From Salinisphaera japonica YTM-1 (lineage in GTDB: Bacteria > Pseudomonadota > Gammaproteobacteria > Nevskiales > Salinisphaeraceae): a stretch of DNA of 64,000 nt. Each line of letters opens with the position of its first letter. Position 1 is the stretch's first letter. The translations under genes were made by a program, and so were the position numbers. The notes below the pieces were generated by a model that worked only from the letters and a program-made list of their open reading frames with translations, made no database searches and was not told the DNA's origin. Positions 45,540-54,566 of the stretch are shown in pieces. The DNA is taken from contig NZ_AYKG01000012.1 in assembly GCF_003788585.1 (NCBI RefSeq), positions 1-64,000 on the forward strand, in the 5' to 3' direction.

Positions 45540-46526
45540 ATGAAAGCGCTACTCTGCAAACAGTTCGGCCCGCCGGAAACGCTGGTGGTCGAGGATATCG
45601 AACCGGCGGCTCTCGCGGCCGATCAGGTGCGTATCGATGTCCACGCCGCCGCCGTGAATTTCCCGGATTCGTTGATCATCGAGAACAAGTACCAGACCAA
45701 GCCCGAACTGCCGTTCTCGCCGGGCGGCGAGCTGTCGGGCGTGATCGCCGAGGTCGGCAGCGATGTCTCGCATCTGGCAGTGGGCGATGAGGTGATCGCC
45801 TTTACCGCTTACGGCGCGTTCGCCGAGCAGGTGGTGGCCGGCGCGGATCGCGTGATTACGAAACCGCAAGGCGTGGATCACGTCACCGCCTCGGCGTTCG
45901 TGATGACGTATGGCACCAGTTATCACGCGCTGATGGATCGGGCCGCGCTTCAGGCAGGCGAAACCGTGCTGGTGCTGGGTGCGTCGGGCGGCGTGGGCCT
46001 GGCGGCCATCGAGATCGCCAAAGCCGCCGGCGCACACGTGATCGCAGCAGCTTCCACGGCCGACAAGCTGGCGGTCTGTGTCGAGCACGGCGCGGATGAG
46101 ACGATCAACTACGTCGAAACCGATCTACGCGACGAGATCAAGCGTCTGACCGACGGCCGCGGGGTGGACGTGGTCTATGACCCGGTCGGCGGTGACTTGA
46201 CCGAGGCCGGCCTGCGCAGTTGTGCCTGGCGCGGCCGGCATCTCGTCATCGGCTTTGCTGCCGGCGATATTCCCAAGCCACCGCTCAATCTCGCGCTACT
46301 TAAAGGCTGTGCCATCGTCGGCGTGTTCTGGGGCCGTTTCGTGGCCACCGAACCCGAGGCGAATGTCGCCGATCTGAAAGCCCTGTTCGGCCTGCTCGCC
46401 GCGGGCAAGCTACGCCCGCACGTTGCAGCAACCTACCCGCTGGCTCGCGGCGGCGAGGCTATCGCGGCCCTGGCGGGTCGCGAAGTCTCTGGCAAGCTCG
46501 TCATTACCCCGCGTTCTGAGTCGTAG
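45540..46526 (+). CDS. NADPH:quinone oxidoreductase-family protein (zinc-free MDR)
   Basis: Medium-chain reductase of 328 residues. The GroES-like N-terminal domain has AAAVNFPDSLIIENKYQ and PFSPGGELSGVI. The Rossmann domain has VLVLGASGGVGLAAIEIAK and VVYDPVGGD, with no zinc-ligand cysteines. It resembles QorA-type or crotonyl-type reductases; the substrate is unknown. ATG at 45540 is preferred over 45507. Its stop is followed 12 bases later by a CGC-type repeat. Confidence 0.85.
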   Translation: MKALLCKQFGPPETLVVEDIEPAALAADQVRIDVHAAAVNFPDSLIIENKYQTKPELPFSPGGELSGVIAEVGSDVSHLAVGDEVIAFTAYGAFAEQVVAGADRVITKPQGVDHVTASAFVMTYGTSYHALMDRAALQAGETVLVLGASGGVGLAAIEIAKAAGAHVIAAASTADKLAVCVEHGADETINYVETDLRDEIKRLTDGRGVDVVYDPVGGDLTEAGLRSCAWRGRHLVIGFAAGDIPKPPLNLALLKGCAIVGVFWGRFVATEPEANVADLKALFGLLAAGKLRPHVAATYPLARGGEAIAALAGREVSGKLVITPRSES

Positions 46527-46538
46527 CTTTTGAAGACA

Positions 46539-47068
46539 ATCCACCGATGCACGCCGATTGACGCGGATGGCGGATTGCCGCATCGGCCAAGCGACGATCG
46601 GGTCGCCACCGTTTCGGGCGGCCTCGATCGTTTACGATCATCCGCAGATTTCACAGATTACGCAGATTGGTTGGGTGTTTTTTTAAGACAATCCGCAGAT
46701 GAACGCCGATAAACGCAGATGGCGGTCGAGCCACAAAGACGCTACGAATTCCGCAGCGCCTCGCTCCCGGGCTGCCTACGCCGTGACCGGGAAAAGCTGA
46801 TAAATCATTCAAACGAGCACCTACGTAGCGTCTGAAAAACGTGGCGCCCCGATCTTTCTAGGCCACGAAGGCACAACCGCCATCTGCGTTTATCGGCGTC
46901 CATCTGCGGATAAAAATCTTGCAGAACGAAGGCATGACAGTAGATGCGCCCTGATGGCATAGCGACGCAGTCACCCGCCGCAAATCTGTGCAATCTGCGA
47001 AATCTGCGGATAGTCTTCAAAGACCGTCGTTTTCATCGGCGGCTATCGGCAAACATCGGCGGTTAAGC
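46539..47068. repeat. Inverted cluster of six CGC-type repeat elements between convergent genes
   Basis: Three plus-oriented copies (about 46539-46578, 46638-46671, 46686-46724) are followed by three inverted copies (about 46879-46912, 46977-47013, 47034-47068). They sit between the stop of the quinone oxidoreductase (+) and that of the ArsA-type ATPase (-). Each outer copy begins 12-24 bases after the neighbouring stop. No credible gene lies in 46527-47090. Confidence 0.8.
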
Positions 47069-47090
47069 CTTCAAGCAACGAAGCCTCGAT

Positions 47091-48059
47091 TCAAAGCGGC
47101 CCCAGACGCTCGGCCAGGGCATCGAGTGCGGCGCGGCCGTCGATGTCGCGCGCGCTCTGTGCAACTTCGATCAAGTCGTAGTCGATAAAGCGCCGACGGA
47201 TTTCTTCGAGATAATCGCTTTGCTGGGCCACGCGCTCGGCCATGAAGGCGCTCGTCGCATCCGCCGGCCATAGGCGATTGACGAAGACATCGCCGACGGG
47301 GATACCGGCTTCGCCAAGCTGGGCGATCACACGCACGGTTTCTTCGATCGGCAGACGCTCGGCGAGCATTACGGGATGGAATAGCGTTTCCTCGTGCAGA
47401 CGCTTGCGGGCCGCGGCGAAGCGCTCGGCGCGGCGGCGCAGGCGCACCAGGACACGATCCTCGCGCTCAGGCTCGGCCACGCCGGCCATGCTGCGCCACA
47501 TGCCTTGTAGCTTGTTGACCTTGGCGCGCTGGCTGGCCAGGCCCTCGACCCAGGCGCCGAGCATCGAGGGCAGCGTGAGCAGGCGCAGGGTATGCCCGCT
47601 GGGCGCGGTATCGAAGACGATACGATCATATTCGGCGGGGCAGCGTTCCATGAGCTGGGTGAACCGATCGAACAAGGCCGACTCGGCCGTGCCCGGCGCT
47701 TGCACGGCCAGCTTCAAGTGTCGGTCCAGCGCGGGCAGCACGGCTTTCGATACGGCCTCGCGGGCATCTTCACGGATGGATTCGACATAGGCCTCGGCGT
47801 CTTTTTCCGGGTCGATCTCCAGCGCCCAGAGCCGCTCGCCGGCCGGCTTGGCCTCGGGGCCAAGCGGGGTTTCCAACAGATCGGCCACGGAATGGGCGGG
47901 ATCGGTGGAGACCAGCAGCGTGCGATGGCCGGCCACGGCCAGCCGGATCGCATGGGCAGCCGCCAGCGTGGTCTTGCCCACACCGCCCTTGCCGCCAAAC
48001 AGCACGAATCGTGCGGGCCCGTCGTGGTCGTGTTGATGGGCATGGGCGCTCAACAACAC
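47091..48059 (-). CDS. ArsA/Get3-family ATPase
   Basis: Cytoplasmic ATPase of 322 residues. The deviant P-loop FGGKGGVGKTTLAAA is followed by STDPAHSVADLL (switch I) and FDTAPSGHTLRLLTLP (switch II). A His-rich N-terminus (HAHQHDHD) is unusual and could bind metal. There is no arsenite operon nearby; instead it is the last gene after cstA, a small Cys protein and a cory-CC-star protein, with starts overlapping by about 10 bases. A role as a targeting or metallochaperone ATPase for that transporter is inference. Confidence 0.85.
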   Translation of the reverse strand: MLLSAHAHQHDHDGPARFVLFGGKGGVGKTTLAAAHAIRLAVAGHRTLLVSTDPAHSVADLLETPLGPEAKPAGERLWALEIDPEKDAEAYVESIREDAREAVSKAVLPALDRHLKLAVQAPGTAESALFDRFTQLMERCPAEYDRIVFDTAPSGHTLRLLTLPSMLGAWVEGLASQRAKVNKLQGMWRSMAGVAEPEREDRVLVRLRRRAERFAAARKRLHEETLFHPVMLAERLPIEETVRVIAQLGEAGIPVGDVFVNRLWPADATSAFMAERVAQQSDYLEEIRRRFIDYDLIEVAQSARDIDGRAALDALAERLGPL

Positions 48060-48325
48060 ACCCCCGCTTCGGGAAACGTGTCCATGCCCATCCGTTGATG
48101 CCAGCGATGAAACGCCTCGACCAGATCCGGATAGAGCTCCAGGGCGTAGTAGTCCGCCGGGCCGGGAATACCCAGTGCTTCCAGGAACAACAACGCCACC
48201 AGGATCTCTTCTTCGTTACGCGCCTGGCGGGCAATGCCGGCCCGCCACGGGGCCATGAACAGCTCATCATGATAGGCGTTGATGCGCTGCCAGAGGCTGG
48301 GCGCGTCGTCGTCATCCGTTGTCAT
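48050..48325 (-). CDS. Cory-CC-star protein
   Basis: Protein of 91 residues that ends in adjacent cysteines, GVCC followed by the stop, the feature that names the cory-CC-star family. The body is mostly helical (LFMAPWRAGIARQARNEEEI, LFLEALGIPGPADYYALEL in part). Family members are known next to ArsA-type ATPases, and their function is unknown. It overlaps the preceding gene by 4 bases (ATGA) and the ATPase gene by 10. Confidence 0.8.
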   Translation of the reverse strand: MTTDDDDAPSLWQRINAYHDELFMAPWRAGIARQARNEEEILVALLFLEALGIPGPADYYALELYPDLVEAFHRWHQRMGMDTFPEAGVCC

Positions 48326-48771
48326 GAACCGCTCAATCGTTGCTCGATGGCCGCCACCACATCAGCGGTTTGGGGCATACGGCCCGAGAACAACACCTCG
48401 CCGTCCAGAATCACGGCCAGGGCTGCTCCGGCACGCCGCAGGCCGGCAAAGCACTCGCGCGCCGAGCGTCCGGCCGCGCGGGCATCCTGCCACACGGCAG
48501 GATAGAGCCAGACCGTGTTACGCGGATCGACCACCTCAACGGTGAGATCGGGCAGGCGCGCGCGCACTTCGCGATAGACCGCGCCGATGTCCTGCATCAG
48601 AACGCGGCTGTGGCGATAATCCGCCGCGCCGCCCAGATCGGTATGGGCCTCGCCCAGCCGGCCACAGCAGCCCGAGCCCGAATGCTGGGCATCCTGTTCG
48701 CGCACGAGGATCAGCCGATGCGGGCCTCGGCTGCCCTGGGGCAAATGATCACGCCAGGAGCGCGCCGCCAC
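48322..48771 (-). CDS. Small Cys-containing protein, possibly thioredoxin-fold, of the cstA operon
   Basis: Protein of 149 residues. After HRLILVREQDAQ there is SGSGCCGRL near residue 35. Later segments such as LTVEVVDPRNTVWLYPAVW and ALAVILDGEVLFSGRMP suggest an alpha/beta thioredoxin-like fold. I do not recognise a named family. It starts with GTG one base after the cstA stop and is coupled to the cory-CC-star gene, so it probably works with both. Confidence 0.65.
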   Translation of the reverse strand: MAARSWRDHLPQGSRGPHRLILVREQDAQHSGSGCCGRLGEAHTDLGGAADYRHSRVLMQDIGAVYREVRARLPDLTVEVVDPRNTVWLYPAVWQDARAAGRSARECFAGLRRAGAALAVILDGEVLFSGRMPQTADVVAAIEQRLSGS

Positions 48772-48772
48772 G

Positions 48773-50458
48773 TCAGGCCGTGCGTCGCTGGCGGTTGAGT
48801 GCGGTCACCGCCTCGACGATCAGCCAGGCGGTGAGCACGAAGATCCCGGCGTCCATGATCAACAGCATCCAGCTGCCCTGGGCCAGGAAATCCAGCAGAT
48901 TGAGAATCAACGCCCAGCTGGTCATGAATAACAAGAACGTCAGCGGGACGATCGCCGCCAGCGGGTTACGGTTGCGCGCCATGACCCAGACGCTGATCAC
49001 CGAGAGCGCCAGGCCGGCCGTGAGCTGGTTGGTGGTCCCGAACAGCGTCCAGAGCTGGCCGAAGGCAAAGCCCTTGCCGCCCGAGCTGTCGCCGCCGGGC
49101 ACCAGCGCCAGCGCCAACGGAATCAGCACGGCCAGCGTGGTCAGCAGAGAGGTCTTGCCGACCAGCGCCTTGAAGCCGGCCAGCTCGGCGATCTCTTCAA
49201 GGATATAGCGCTGCAGGCGCACGCCGGTATCCATCGTGGTGCCGGCGAAAGTCACGACCACCACCACGGCGAACGAGGCGCCCAGCGCGGCATCGATGCC
49301 GATATTGGACAGAAAATGGCCCACGCCGGTCACAAAATGATCCAGCGCCCCGCCCGAAGCCGCGCCAAAGCTGGCATAGGCGGTGTTCCAGTCGGCCGCA
49401 CTGCCCAGCCCGGCCGTACAGGCCAGGATGGCCGCCAGCGCCAGCGCGCCCTCGCCCATCGCCCCGCCGTAGCCGATATAACGTGCATCGGTCTCGTTGG
49501 CGATCTGCTTTGAGGTCGTGCCCGAAGCCACCAGGCTATGAAAGCCCGAGATCGCCCCGCAGGCGATGGTGATGAACAGATACGGGAACCAGTGTTTGGT
49601 GCCCTCGGCCACGTCGTTGACCGCCGGCGCGGTGATCGTGTCCCAGCCCACGACCACGCCAGTGAAGATGACGGCGAGGGCGACCAGAAGCTGTTGGCCG
49701 TTGATGTAATCCCGCGGTTGTAGCAGCAGCCACACCGGCAGGCGGGAGGCCACCCAGGTATAGGCAAAGATCAGAATGACCCAGGTCGTGCGCACCGACA
49801 GCCCCAGCATGTCAGCCAGGCCGTCAACATGGATAGGAAACATCTGCCCGACGGGAATCGCCGCATAAAGCAGCACCAGCCCGATGATCGAGGGAATCAG
49901 CACCGCGCCGCGCATGCGATAGACCCACTGGCCGATACACATGGCAATCGGTATTACGATCACCGCCGGAATCACGCTGCCCGGATGCGCCTCGAACAGG
50001 ATGGCCATCACCACGCCGAAGACCGCGTTCACCAGCGTCAGCAGGAAGAAGATGATGAGCAGAAACAGCGTGGAGGCCCGCGCCGAGATCACCTTGCCGG
50101 ACAGGGTACCGATATTCTGGCCACGGTTACGCGCCGAGGTCACGATCGCGCCGAAATCATGCACGCCGGCGCCAAAGACCGTGCCCAGAATCACCCAAGC
50201 GATGGCCGGCAGCCAACCCCAGTAGACCGCGATCGCCGGGCCCACGATGGGTGCAGCACCGGCCACGGCCGTGAAGTGATGCCCGAGCAGAATGTGCTTG
50301 TTCGTGGGCACGAAATCCACACCGTCGGCCAGCTCGTTGGCCGGCGTCTTGAAGTTCGGATCCAGCGCATAGACCCGCTCGGCCAGGTATTTCGAATAGA
50401 AGCGATACCCCAGATAGAACGCACCAAGGGTGATCACGATCAGATAAAAAGCCGGCAT
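48773..50458 (-). CDS. cstA: Carbon starvation protein CstA-family transporter
   Basis: Integral membrane protein of 561 residues with about 15 helices. Known members import pyruvate or peptides. ADGVDFVPTNKHILLGHHF, AGAAPIVGPAIAVYWGWLPA and GVHDFGAIVTSARNRGQNIG (each partial) are the conserved N-terminal blocks, and GFHSLVASGTTSKQIA comes later. It is of the shorter CstA type (E. coli CstA is about 700). The start at MPAFYLIV has GGAG about 8 bases upstream. First gene of a four-gene operon, divergent from the TetR gene. Confidence 0.92.
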   Translation of the reverse strand: MPAFYLIVITLGAFYLGYRFYSKYLAERVYALDPNFKTPANELADGVDFVPTNKHILLGHHFTAVAGAAPIVGPAIAVYWGWLPAIAWVILGTVFGAGVHDFGAIVTSARNRGQNIGTLSGKVISARASTLFLLIIFFLLTLVNAVFGVVMAILFEAHPGSVIPAVIVIPIAMCIGQWVYRMRGAVLIPSIIGLVLLYAAIPVGQMFPIHVDGLADMLGLSVRTTWVILIFAYTWVASRLPVWLLLQPRDYINGQQLLVALAVIFTGVVVGWDTITAPAVNDVAEGTKHWFPYLFITIACGAISGFHSLVASGTTSKQIANETDARYIGYGGAMGEGALALAAILACTAGLGSAADWNTAYASFGAASGGALDHFVTGVGHFLSNIGIDAALGASFAVVVVVTFAGTTMDTGVRLQRYILEEIAELAGFKALVGKTSLLTTLAVLIPLALALVPGGDSSGGKGFAFGQLWTLFGTTNQLTAGLALSVISVWVMARNRNPLAAIVPLTFLLFMTSWALILNLLDFLAQGSWMLLIMDAGIFVLTAWLIVEAVTALNRQRRTA

Positions 50459-50593
50459 CCGGGGCTCCAGAACAACTGCGCCAGGCAGAAAACGCTGTAA
50501 GCGCAACAGATTAACCCCTGCTGAGCGATCTAGACAGTGAACTATTGTCGAAACGAGGCCCAGATCATCGGCTCATGCCGGCGCCGATAGATC

Positions 50594-50623
50594 TTGACGT
50601 GTGTAAAATGATCGTTTTACATT
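50594..50623 (+). promoter_or_regulatory. Promoter with overlapping palindromic operator for the TetR-MFS pair
   Basis: TTGACG (50594-50599) and TACATT (50618-50623) form a sigma-70-like promoter. Between and over them lies GTAAAATGATCGTTTTAC (50603-50620), an 18-base palindrome with a single mismatched pair, well placed for autorepression by the TetR-family protein that follows. Confidence 0.7.
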
Positions 50624-50629
50624 GTCGCC

Positions 50630-51157
50630 ATGGATATCGATACCCGCATCAACGACACCGCCGAGAACCTGTTCGACACGAACGGCTTCAACGCCACCGG
50701 CATGAGCCGGCTCATTCAAGCCACGGGGCTGTCGAGCCGGACCGTCTACAAGCACGTCGCCAGCAAGAACGCGCTGGTGGCTCGCGTGTTGGCGGAACGC
50801 CAAGCACGGTTTTTCACTGTCATGCGCTTTGACGATATCAACGCGCTGTTCGCCGGCCTGGCCGATTGGACAGTGCGTGAAGGCGCGCGCGGCTGTCTGT
50901 TCTTTCGCCTACAGGCCGAAACAGGCGGCCAGGTCGAGGCGATCGAGGCCGCGGTTGCGGCTTATCACGCCGAACTGCACGGCCGTATCACCGCACTCGT
51001 GACCGCCGCACTCGGTCGGGCCGATACCCACGCAACCGATCAGATCCTTGCGCTGTTCGAAGGCGCAACCACCGCGGCTACTTATCGCGGCACATCCGTG
51101 ATCGAGGCCGCACGGGCCGGCGCGCATCGCCTGCTCGATTTGGAGACGAACCCATGA
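50630..51157 (+). CDS. TetR/AcrR-family transcriptional regulator
   Basis: Regulator of 175 residues. The N-terminal helix-turn-helix reads ATGMSRLIQATGLSSRTVYKH (residues about 22-42, partly quoted), and the rest is a helical ligand domain. There is no ribosome site before the ATG, which lies about 7 bases after the -10 box, so the mRNA may be leaderless. It overlaps the MFS gene by 4 bases, so it probably represses its own efflux operon. Confidence 0.88.
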   Translation: MDIDTRINDTAENLFDTNGFNATGMSRLIQATGLSSRTVYKHVASKNALVARVLAERQARFFTVMRFDDINALFAGLADWTVREGARGCLFFRLQAETGGQVEAIEAAVAAYHAELHGRITALVTAALGRADTHATDQILALFEGATTAATYRGTSVIEAARAGAHRLLDLETNP

Positions 51158-52332
51158 ACCCAGCACTACGCATCGGCGCGACGGGCTTCGGCCTGATCGC
51201 GGTCTGTTACGGCTTTGCCCGTTTCGCTTTTGGCTTGTTCCTGCCGCAGATGCGTGAGGATCTGGCGCTTTCGGCCAGTCTTGCCGGATTGATCTCCGGT
51301 GGGGCGTTTTTCGCTTATTGCGTGGCGATCATCATCTCGGCGCGTGTTTCCGAGCGGATCGGCGCGCGGGCGGTTGCCGTGGCCGCTGGCCTGGTGGCGA
51401 CGGCCGGCATGATCGGTATCGCGGTCGCGCCCTCGCCTGTCTGGCTGGCTGTATTTGTCGTACTGGCTGGTACCAGCACGGGCCTGGCCTCACCGCCCAT
51501 GGCCGATGCCGTGGCCCAGGGCGTGGCGCCCGAGCGCCGGGACAGCACCAATACCTGGATCAACGCTGGCACCAGTGCAGGCGTGGCACTGTCCGGGCCC
51601 ATCGCCCTGGTGCTCGGCGGCCAGTGGCGACTGGTGTTTGTCCTGTTCGCGGGCGTTGCCCTGGTTCTGGCTGTGGCCGCTTTTTTCGCCTTGCCCAGGA
51701 CCAGCGCTGCGCAACGTGACAAGAACGCGTCTGCCGGCCTGCCAACGCTGTCGCCGAATTTGGCGCGATTGATCGGCGCGGCGTTTCTGATGGGCGCGGC
51801 CAGCACCACGATCTGGTCGTTCGGCGGCGAAATTGCGTCTACACAGCTCGGCTGGACCACGACCGGCATCGGCCTGCTCTGGATCGCGATCGGCGCGGCC
51901 GGCATCACCGGTGCGGCGGCCGGCGCGCTCGTGGCTCGTTTTGGCATCAATACCGTGCATCGCGTGTTTCTTGGCGTGTTGGCGGCGAGCCTGGCGCTTG
52001 TTGGCCTGGCCTTTACCACTCCGCTGCTCACGCTTGTCGGTGGCGCGCTGTTCGGCGCAGCTTATGTGATGCTGACCGGCGTGTATCTGGTCTGGGGCAC
52101 GACCACGTTGGCCCAGCGCCCGGCCACGGGGTTGATGGTGGGTTTTCTGACCATCGCCATCGGCCAGACGCTGGGCGCGCCGGTCTTTGGTTTCGTGATG
52201 GGCCACGTGGGGCTAGCGCCCGCGGTCTGGGCATTTGTCGGCGTGGCCCTGGCGACCGGCGTGTTCGGCTACGACACGCCGCAGGCATCCGGCCGTGCGC
52301 GTCTGGACACAGCCGAATGCCGCCCCGGCTGA
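51154..52332 (+). CDS. MFS transporter
   Basis: Major facilitator with about 12 helices, 392 residues. GFGLIAVCYGFARFAFGLFL opens helix 1 and a basic loop (ISARVSERIGARA) links helices 2 and 3. GYGFARF-type starts occur in the YbfB/CynX-like groups. The substrate is unknown; linkage to TetR suggests efflux of a toxic compound. Its 3' end faces the permease gene with only 7 bases between them. Confidence 0.87.
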   Translation: MNPALRIGATGFGLIAVCYGFARFAFGLFLPQMREDLALSASLAGLISGGAFFAYCVAIIISARVSERIGARAVAVAAGLVATAGMIGIAVAPSPVWLAVFVVLAGTSTGLASPPMADAVAQGVAPERRDSTNTWINAGTSAGVALSGPIALVLGGQWRLVFVLFAGVALVLAVAAFFALPRTSAAQRDKNASAGLPTLSPNLARLIGAAFLMGAASTTIWSFGGEIASTQLGWTTTGIGLLWIAIGAAGITGAAAGALVARFGINTVHRVFLGVLAASLALVGLAFTTPLLTLVGGALFGAAYVMLTGVYLVWGTTTLAQRPATGLMVGFLTIAIGQTLGAPVFGFVMGHVGLAPAVWAFVGVALATGVFGYDTPQASGRARLDTAECRPG

Positions 52333-52339
52333 TACGCAA

Positions 52340-53440
52340 TCAGCCGTGGTGGGCACAGTGGGCGTTGTGCTCGGTCTGGCCCGACAGCCACCAGAGCGCG
52401 GCCCCCACGACCGCGAAGATCAGGTTCAGCCAGAAAGTGTAGTCAATGGCAAAGAAATGCATCTCGCCGATCTTGCTGGCCGCGGCATCGGGCACCCAGC
52501 CAAGAGCGGTGAACAACAGATCCACGATGAAGCCGGTGATGGCCATCGCCACGTAGAGGATCAGCCCCAGGGCCACGGTCAGGCGCGTGCCGTAATAACG
52601 CCGATAGACCAGCAGCATGGGCACGACGATCAGATCACCGTAGATGAAAGCGATCGCCCCGCCGAAGGTGATGCCGCCGTTGAACAGAGCCGCCGCCATG
52701 GGCACGTTGCCCACCGAGCACACAAAGCTGAGCACGGCCACCAACGGGCCGACCAGGGCGTTTTCGATACGTTGGAGCCAGCTCACGCCGTCGCCCCCAG
52801 CCAGGAACAGCGCCTGCCAGAAGGTGTCCGGCACCCAGACGACGATCGCCCCGGCCACGATCACGCCGATGGCGATGTCCTTCCAGATCATCGACCAGTC
52901 CATGACGAAGGCCGAAGCCGCCTGGGCCCAGCCGTCCTTGGAGGTCATCGATGGCACGTCGGCATCGTCGTCCGAGCCGTCTTCGCCGGCCTGTTCGCGC
53001 AGGCGCTTGAAGCCGGCGACCGGGCCCACGGTCTTCATCAGGAAGGTTACGATCGCGATCAGGATGATGCCGCCCACGAACTCGGCCACTACGAACGGCC
53101 AGCCCATCAGCGACCACAGCACGAAGCCCAGCTCGACGACCAGATTGGTCGCCGCGATCATGAACACCACGGCGGCGATGGGATGTGCGCCGCGCAGAAA
53201 CACGCTGCGTGCCATGGCCGCCGCCGCGTACGAGCACGACGAGCTGATCGCGCCGAAAAACCCAGCGCGGCTGATCGAGCCCGCGCTGTCGTCGCCCATG
53301 ACCTGCACCATGCGGCGTTTGGGGATGAAGGTCTGTACCGCGCCGGAAACGGCAAAACCCAGCACCAGCGCCCAGAAGATCTGCCAGGCCATGCCGGCGA
53401 TGGTGTAGAGCGTGTCTCCGATCATGGAAACGATTTGCAT
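52340..53440 (-). CDS. DUF318 / SO_0444-family permease (metal or organoarsenical efflux type)
   Basis: Membrane protein of 366 residues with about eight to ten helices in two repeats. Cys motifs SSSCSYAAAAMARS and VCSVGNVPMAAAL sit in matching positions of the two halves, as in the permease family that includes ArsP and SO_0444. A charged cytoplasmic loop (residues about 155-180, GEDGSDDDADVP) separates them. The His/Cys-rich end HNAHCAHHG could bind metal. The start at MQIVSMIG is preferred to an upstream start that overlaps the next gene. Confidence 0.82.
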   Translation of the reverse strand: MQIVSMIGDTLYTIAGMAWQIFWALVLGFAVSGAVQTFIPKRRMVQVMGDDSAGSISRAGFFGAISSSCSYAAAAMARSVFLRGAHPIAAVVFMIAATNLVVELGFVLWSLMGWPFVVAEFVGGIILIAIVTFLMKTVGPVAGFKRLREQAGEDGSDDDADVPSMTSKDGWAQAASAFVMDWSMIWKDIAIGVIVAGAIVVWVPDTFWQALFLAGGDGVSWLQRIENALVGPLVAVLSFVCSVGNVPMAAALFNGGITFGGAIAFIYGDLIVVPMLLVYRRYYGTRLTVALGLILYVAMAITGFIVDLLFTALGWVPDAAASKIGEMHFFAIDYTFWLNLIFAVVGAALWWLSGQTEHNAHCAHHG

Positions 53441-53462
53441 GATGATCTCGTGTTCAATGCGT

Positions 53463-54566
53463 CTAGCCGCAGACCGCACAACGCGGGTTGGGCTCTAGAT
53501 TCAGCGTGCGCCAGCGCTGGCGTTGTACATCCAGCGTCAGCAATCGAGCCGTCAGTGTATCTTGCATGCCAACCAGCAGCTTGATGGCCTCCAGCGCCTG
53601 TAGCGTGCCCACCAGGCCGGGCACAGCCCCGATCACCCCGGCCTCGGCACAGGTCGGTGCGCTGCCGGCCGGCGGCGCTTCGGCGAACAGACAGCGATAA
53701 CAAGGCTGCCCGCCGGCCGGAAACACGGCCACCTGGCCAGAGAATCGTTCGACTGCGCCGTAGACGAGTGCCACGCGTTGGGCCACGCAGGCATCATTGA
53801 TGGCATAGCGCGCGGTGAAGTTGTCCGAGCCGTCGATGACCAGATCCTGGCCGGCGACCAGCTCGCCTGCGTTGTCCGGTGATACACGGGCCTCGATCGG
53901 CACGATCTCGATGGCCGGGTTCAGACCGGTAAGTGTGGCCATCGCCGAGCGCACCTTGGGCTGGCCGATGGTGGCCTCCCGATGGATGATCTGGCGATGC
54001 AGGTTGGAACGATCGACCGTGTCGTGATCCACGATCGTGATCTTCCCCACCCCGGCCGCCGCCAGATAAAGCGCGGCCGGGCTGCCCAGCCCGCCGGCAC
54101 CGATCAGTAGCACCCGCGCATCGCGCAGCTTCGTCTGGCCGGCTTCGCCGATTTCGGGCAGCGTGAGCTGGCGGGCATAGCGCGCCCGGTCGCCGGCATC
54201 CAGCATGGCCGGTGTGTCAAAGGCGAGGCCAGCGTCTTTCCAGGCATCGAACCCGCCGGCCACCGAACGCACATCCCGATAACCCAGCTGGCCCAACTGA
54301 TCGGCCGCCAGCAGCGAGCGCGAGCCCGAGGCACAGAGCAAAAGCACGGTATCGTCAGCCGCGGCCCCGGCCTGTTCCAGGCGCATTTCCAGAAAGCCGC
54401 GGCCCATCGGACGTGCGCCCACCGGCGTGCCCTGGGCTATCTCATCGGCCTCGCGGATATCTACCAGCCAGGCGCCGGCGCTGGCCAAGCGCTGGGCCTC
54501 GGCCGGTGTTACCGGCGGGATAGCCTCGCGTAGTGCATTCAAGCGGTCAGTGATCGATACGGTCAT
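53463..54566 (-). CDS. moeB: Rhodanese-MoeB/ThiF fusion, sulfur-carrier adenylyltransferase
   Basis: Protein of 367 residues. The N-terminal rhodanese domain (about 15-115) has active-site LLLCASGSRS. The E1-like domain (about 125-367) has LIGAGGLGSPAALYLAAAGV, the ATP-binding RSNLHRQIIH and GSDNFTARYAIND, and zinc cysteines in CYRCLF and CAVCG. It adenylates the C-terminal Gly of ThiS/MoaD-like proteins and may pass on persulfide sulfur. The domain order is the reverse of MOCS3/Uba4, where rhodanese is C-terminal. It overlaps the rmuC stop by 4 bases. Confidence 0.88.
   Translation of the reverse strand: MTVSITDRLNALREAIPPVTPAEAQRLASAGAWLVDIREADEIAQGTPVGARPMGRGFLEMRLEQAGAAADDTVLLLCASGSRSLLAADQLGQLGYRDVRSVAGGFDAWKDAGLAFDTPAMLDAGDRARYARQLTLPEIGEAGQTKLRDARVLLIGAGGLGSPAALYLAAAGVGKITIVDHDTVDRSNLHRQIIHREATIGQPKVRSAMATLTGLNPAIEIVPIEARVSPDNAGELVAGQDLVIDGSDNFTARYAINDACVAQRVALVYGAVERFSGQVAVFPAGGQPCYRCLFAEAPPAGSAPTCAEAGVIGAVPGLVGTLQALEAIKLLVGMQDTLTARLLTLDVQRQRWRTLNLEPNPRCAVCG

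Noticed and set aside
47091-48059. Arsenite efflux system suggested by the ArsA-type ATPase
   Set aside because: No arsB, arsC, arsR or arsD gene is nearby; the operon context is cstA and cory-CC-star.
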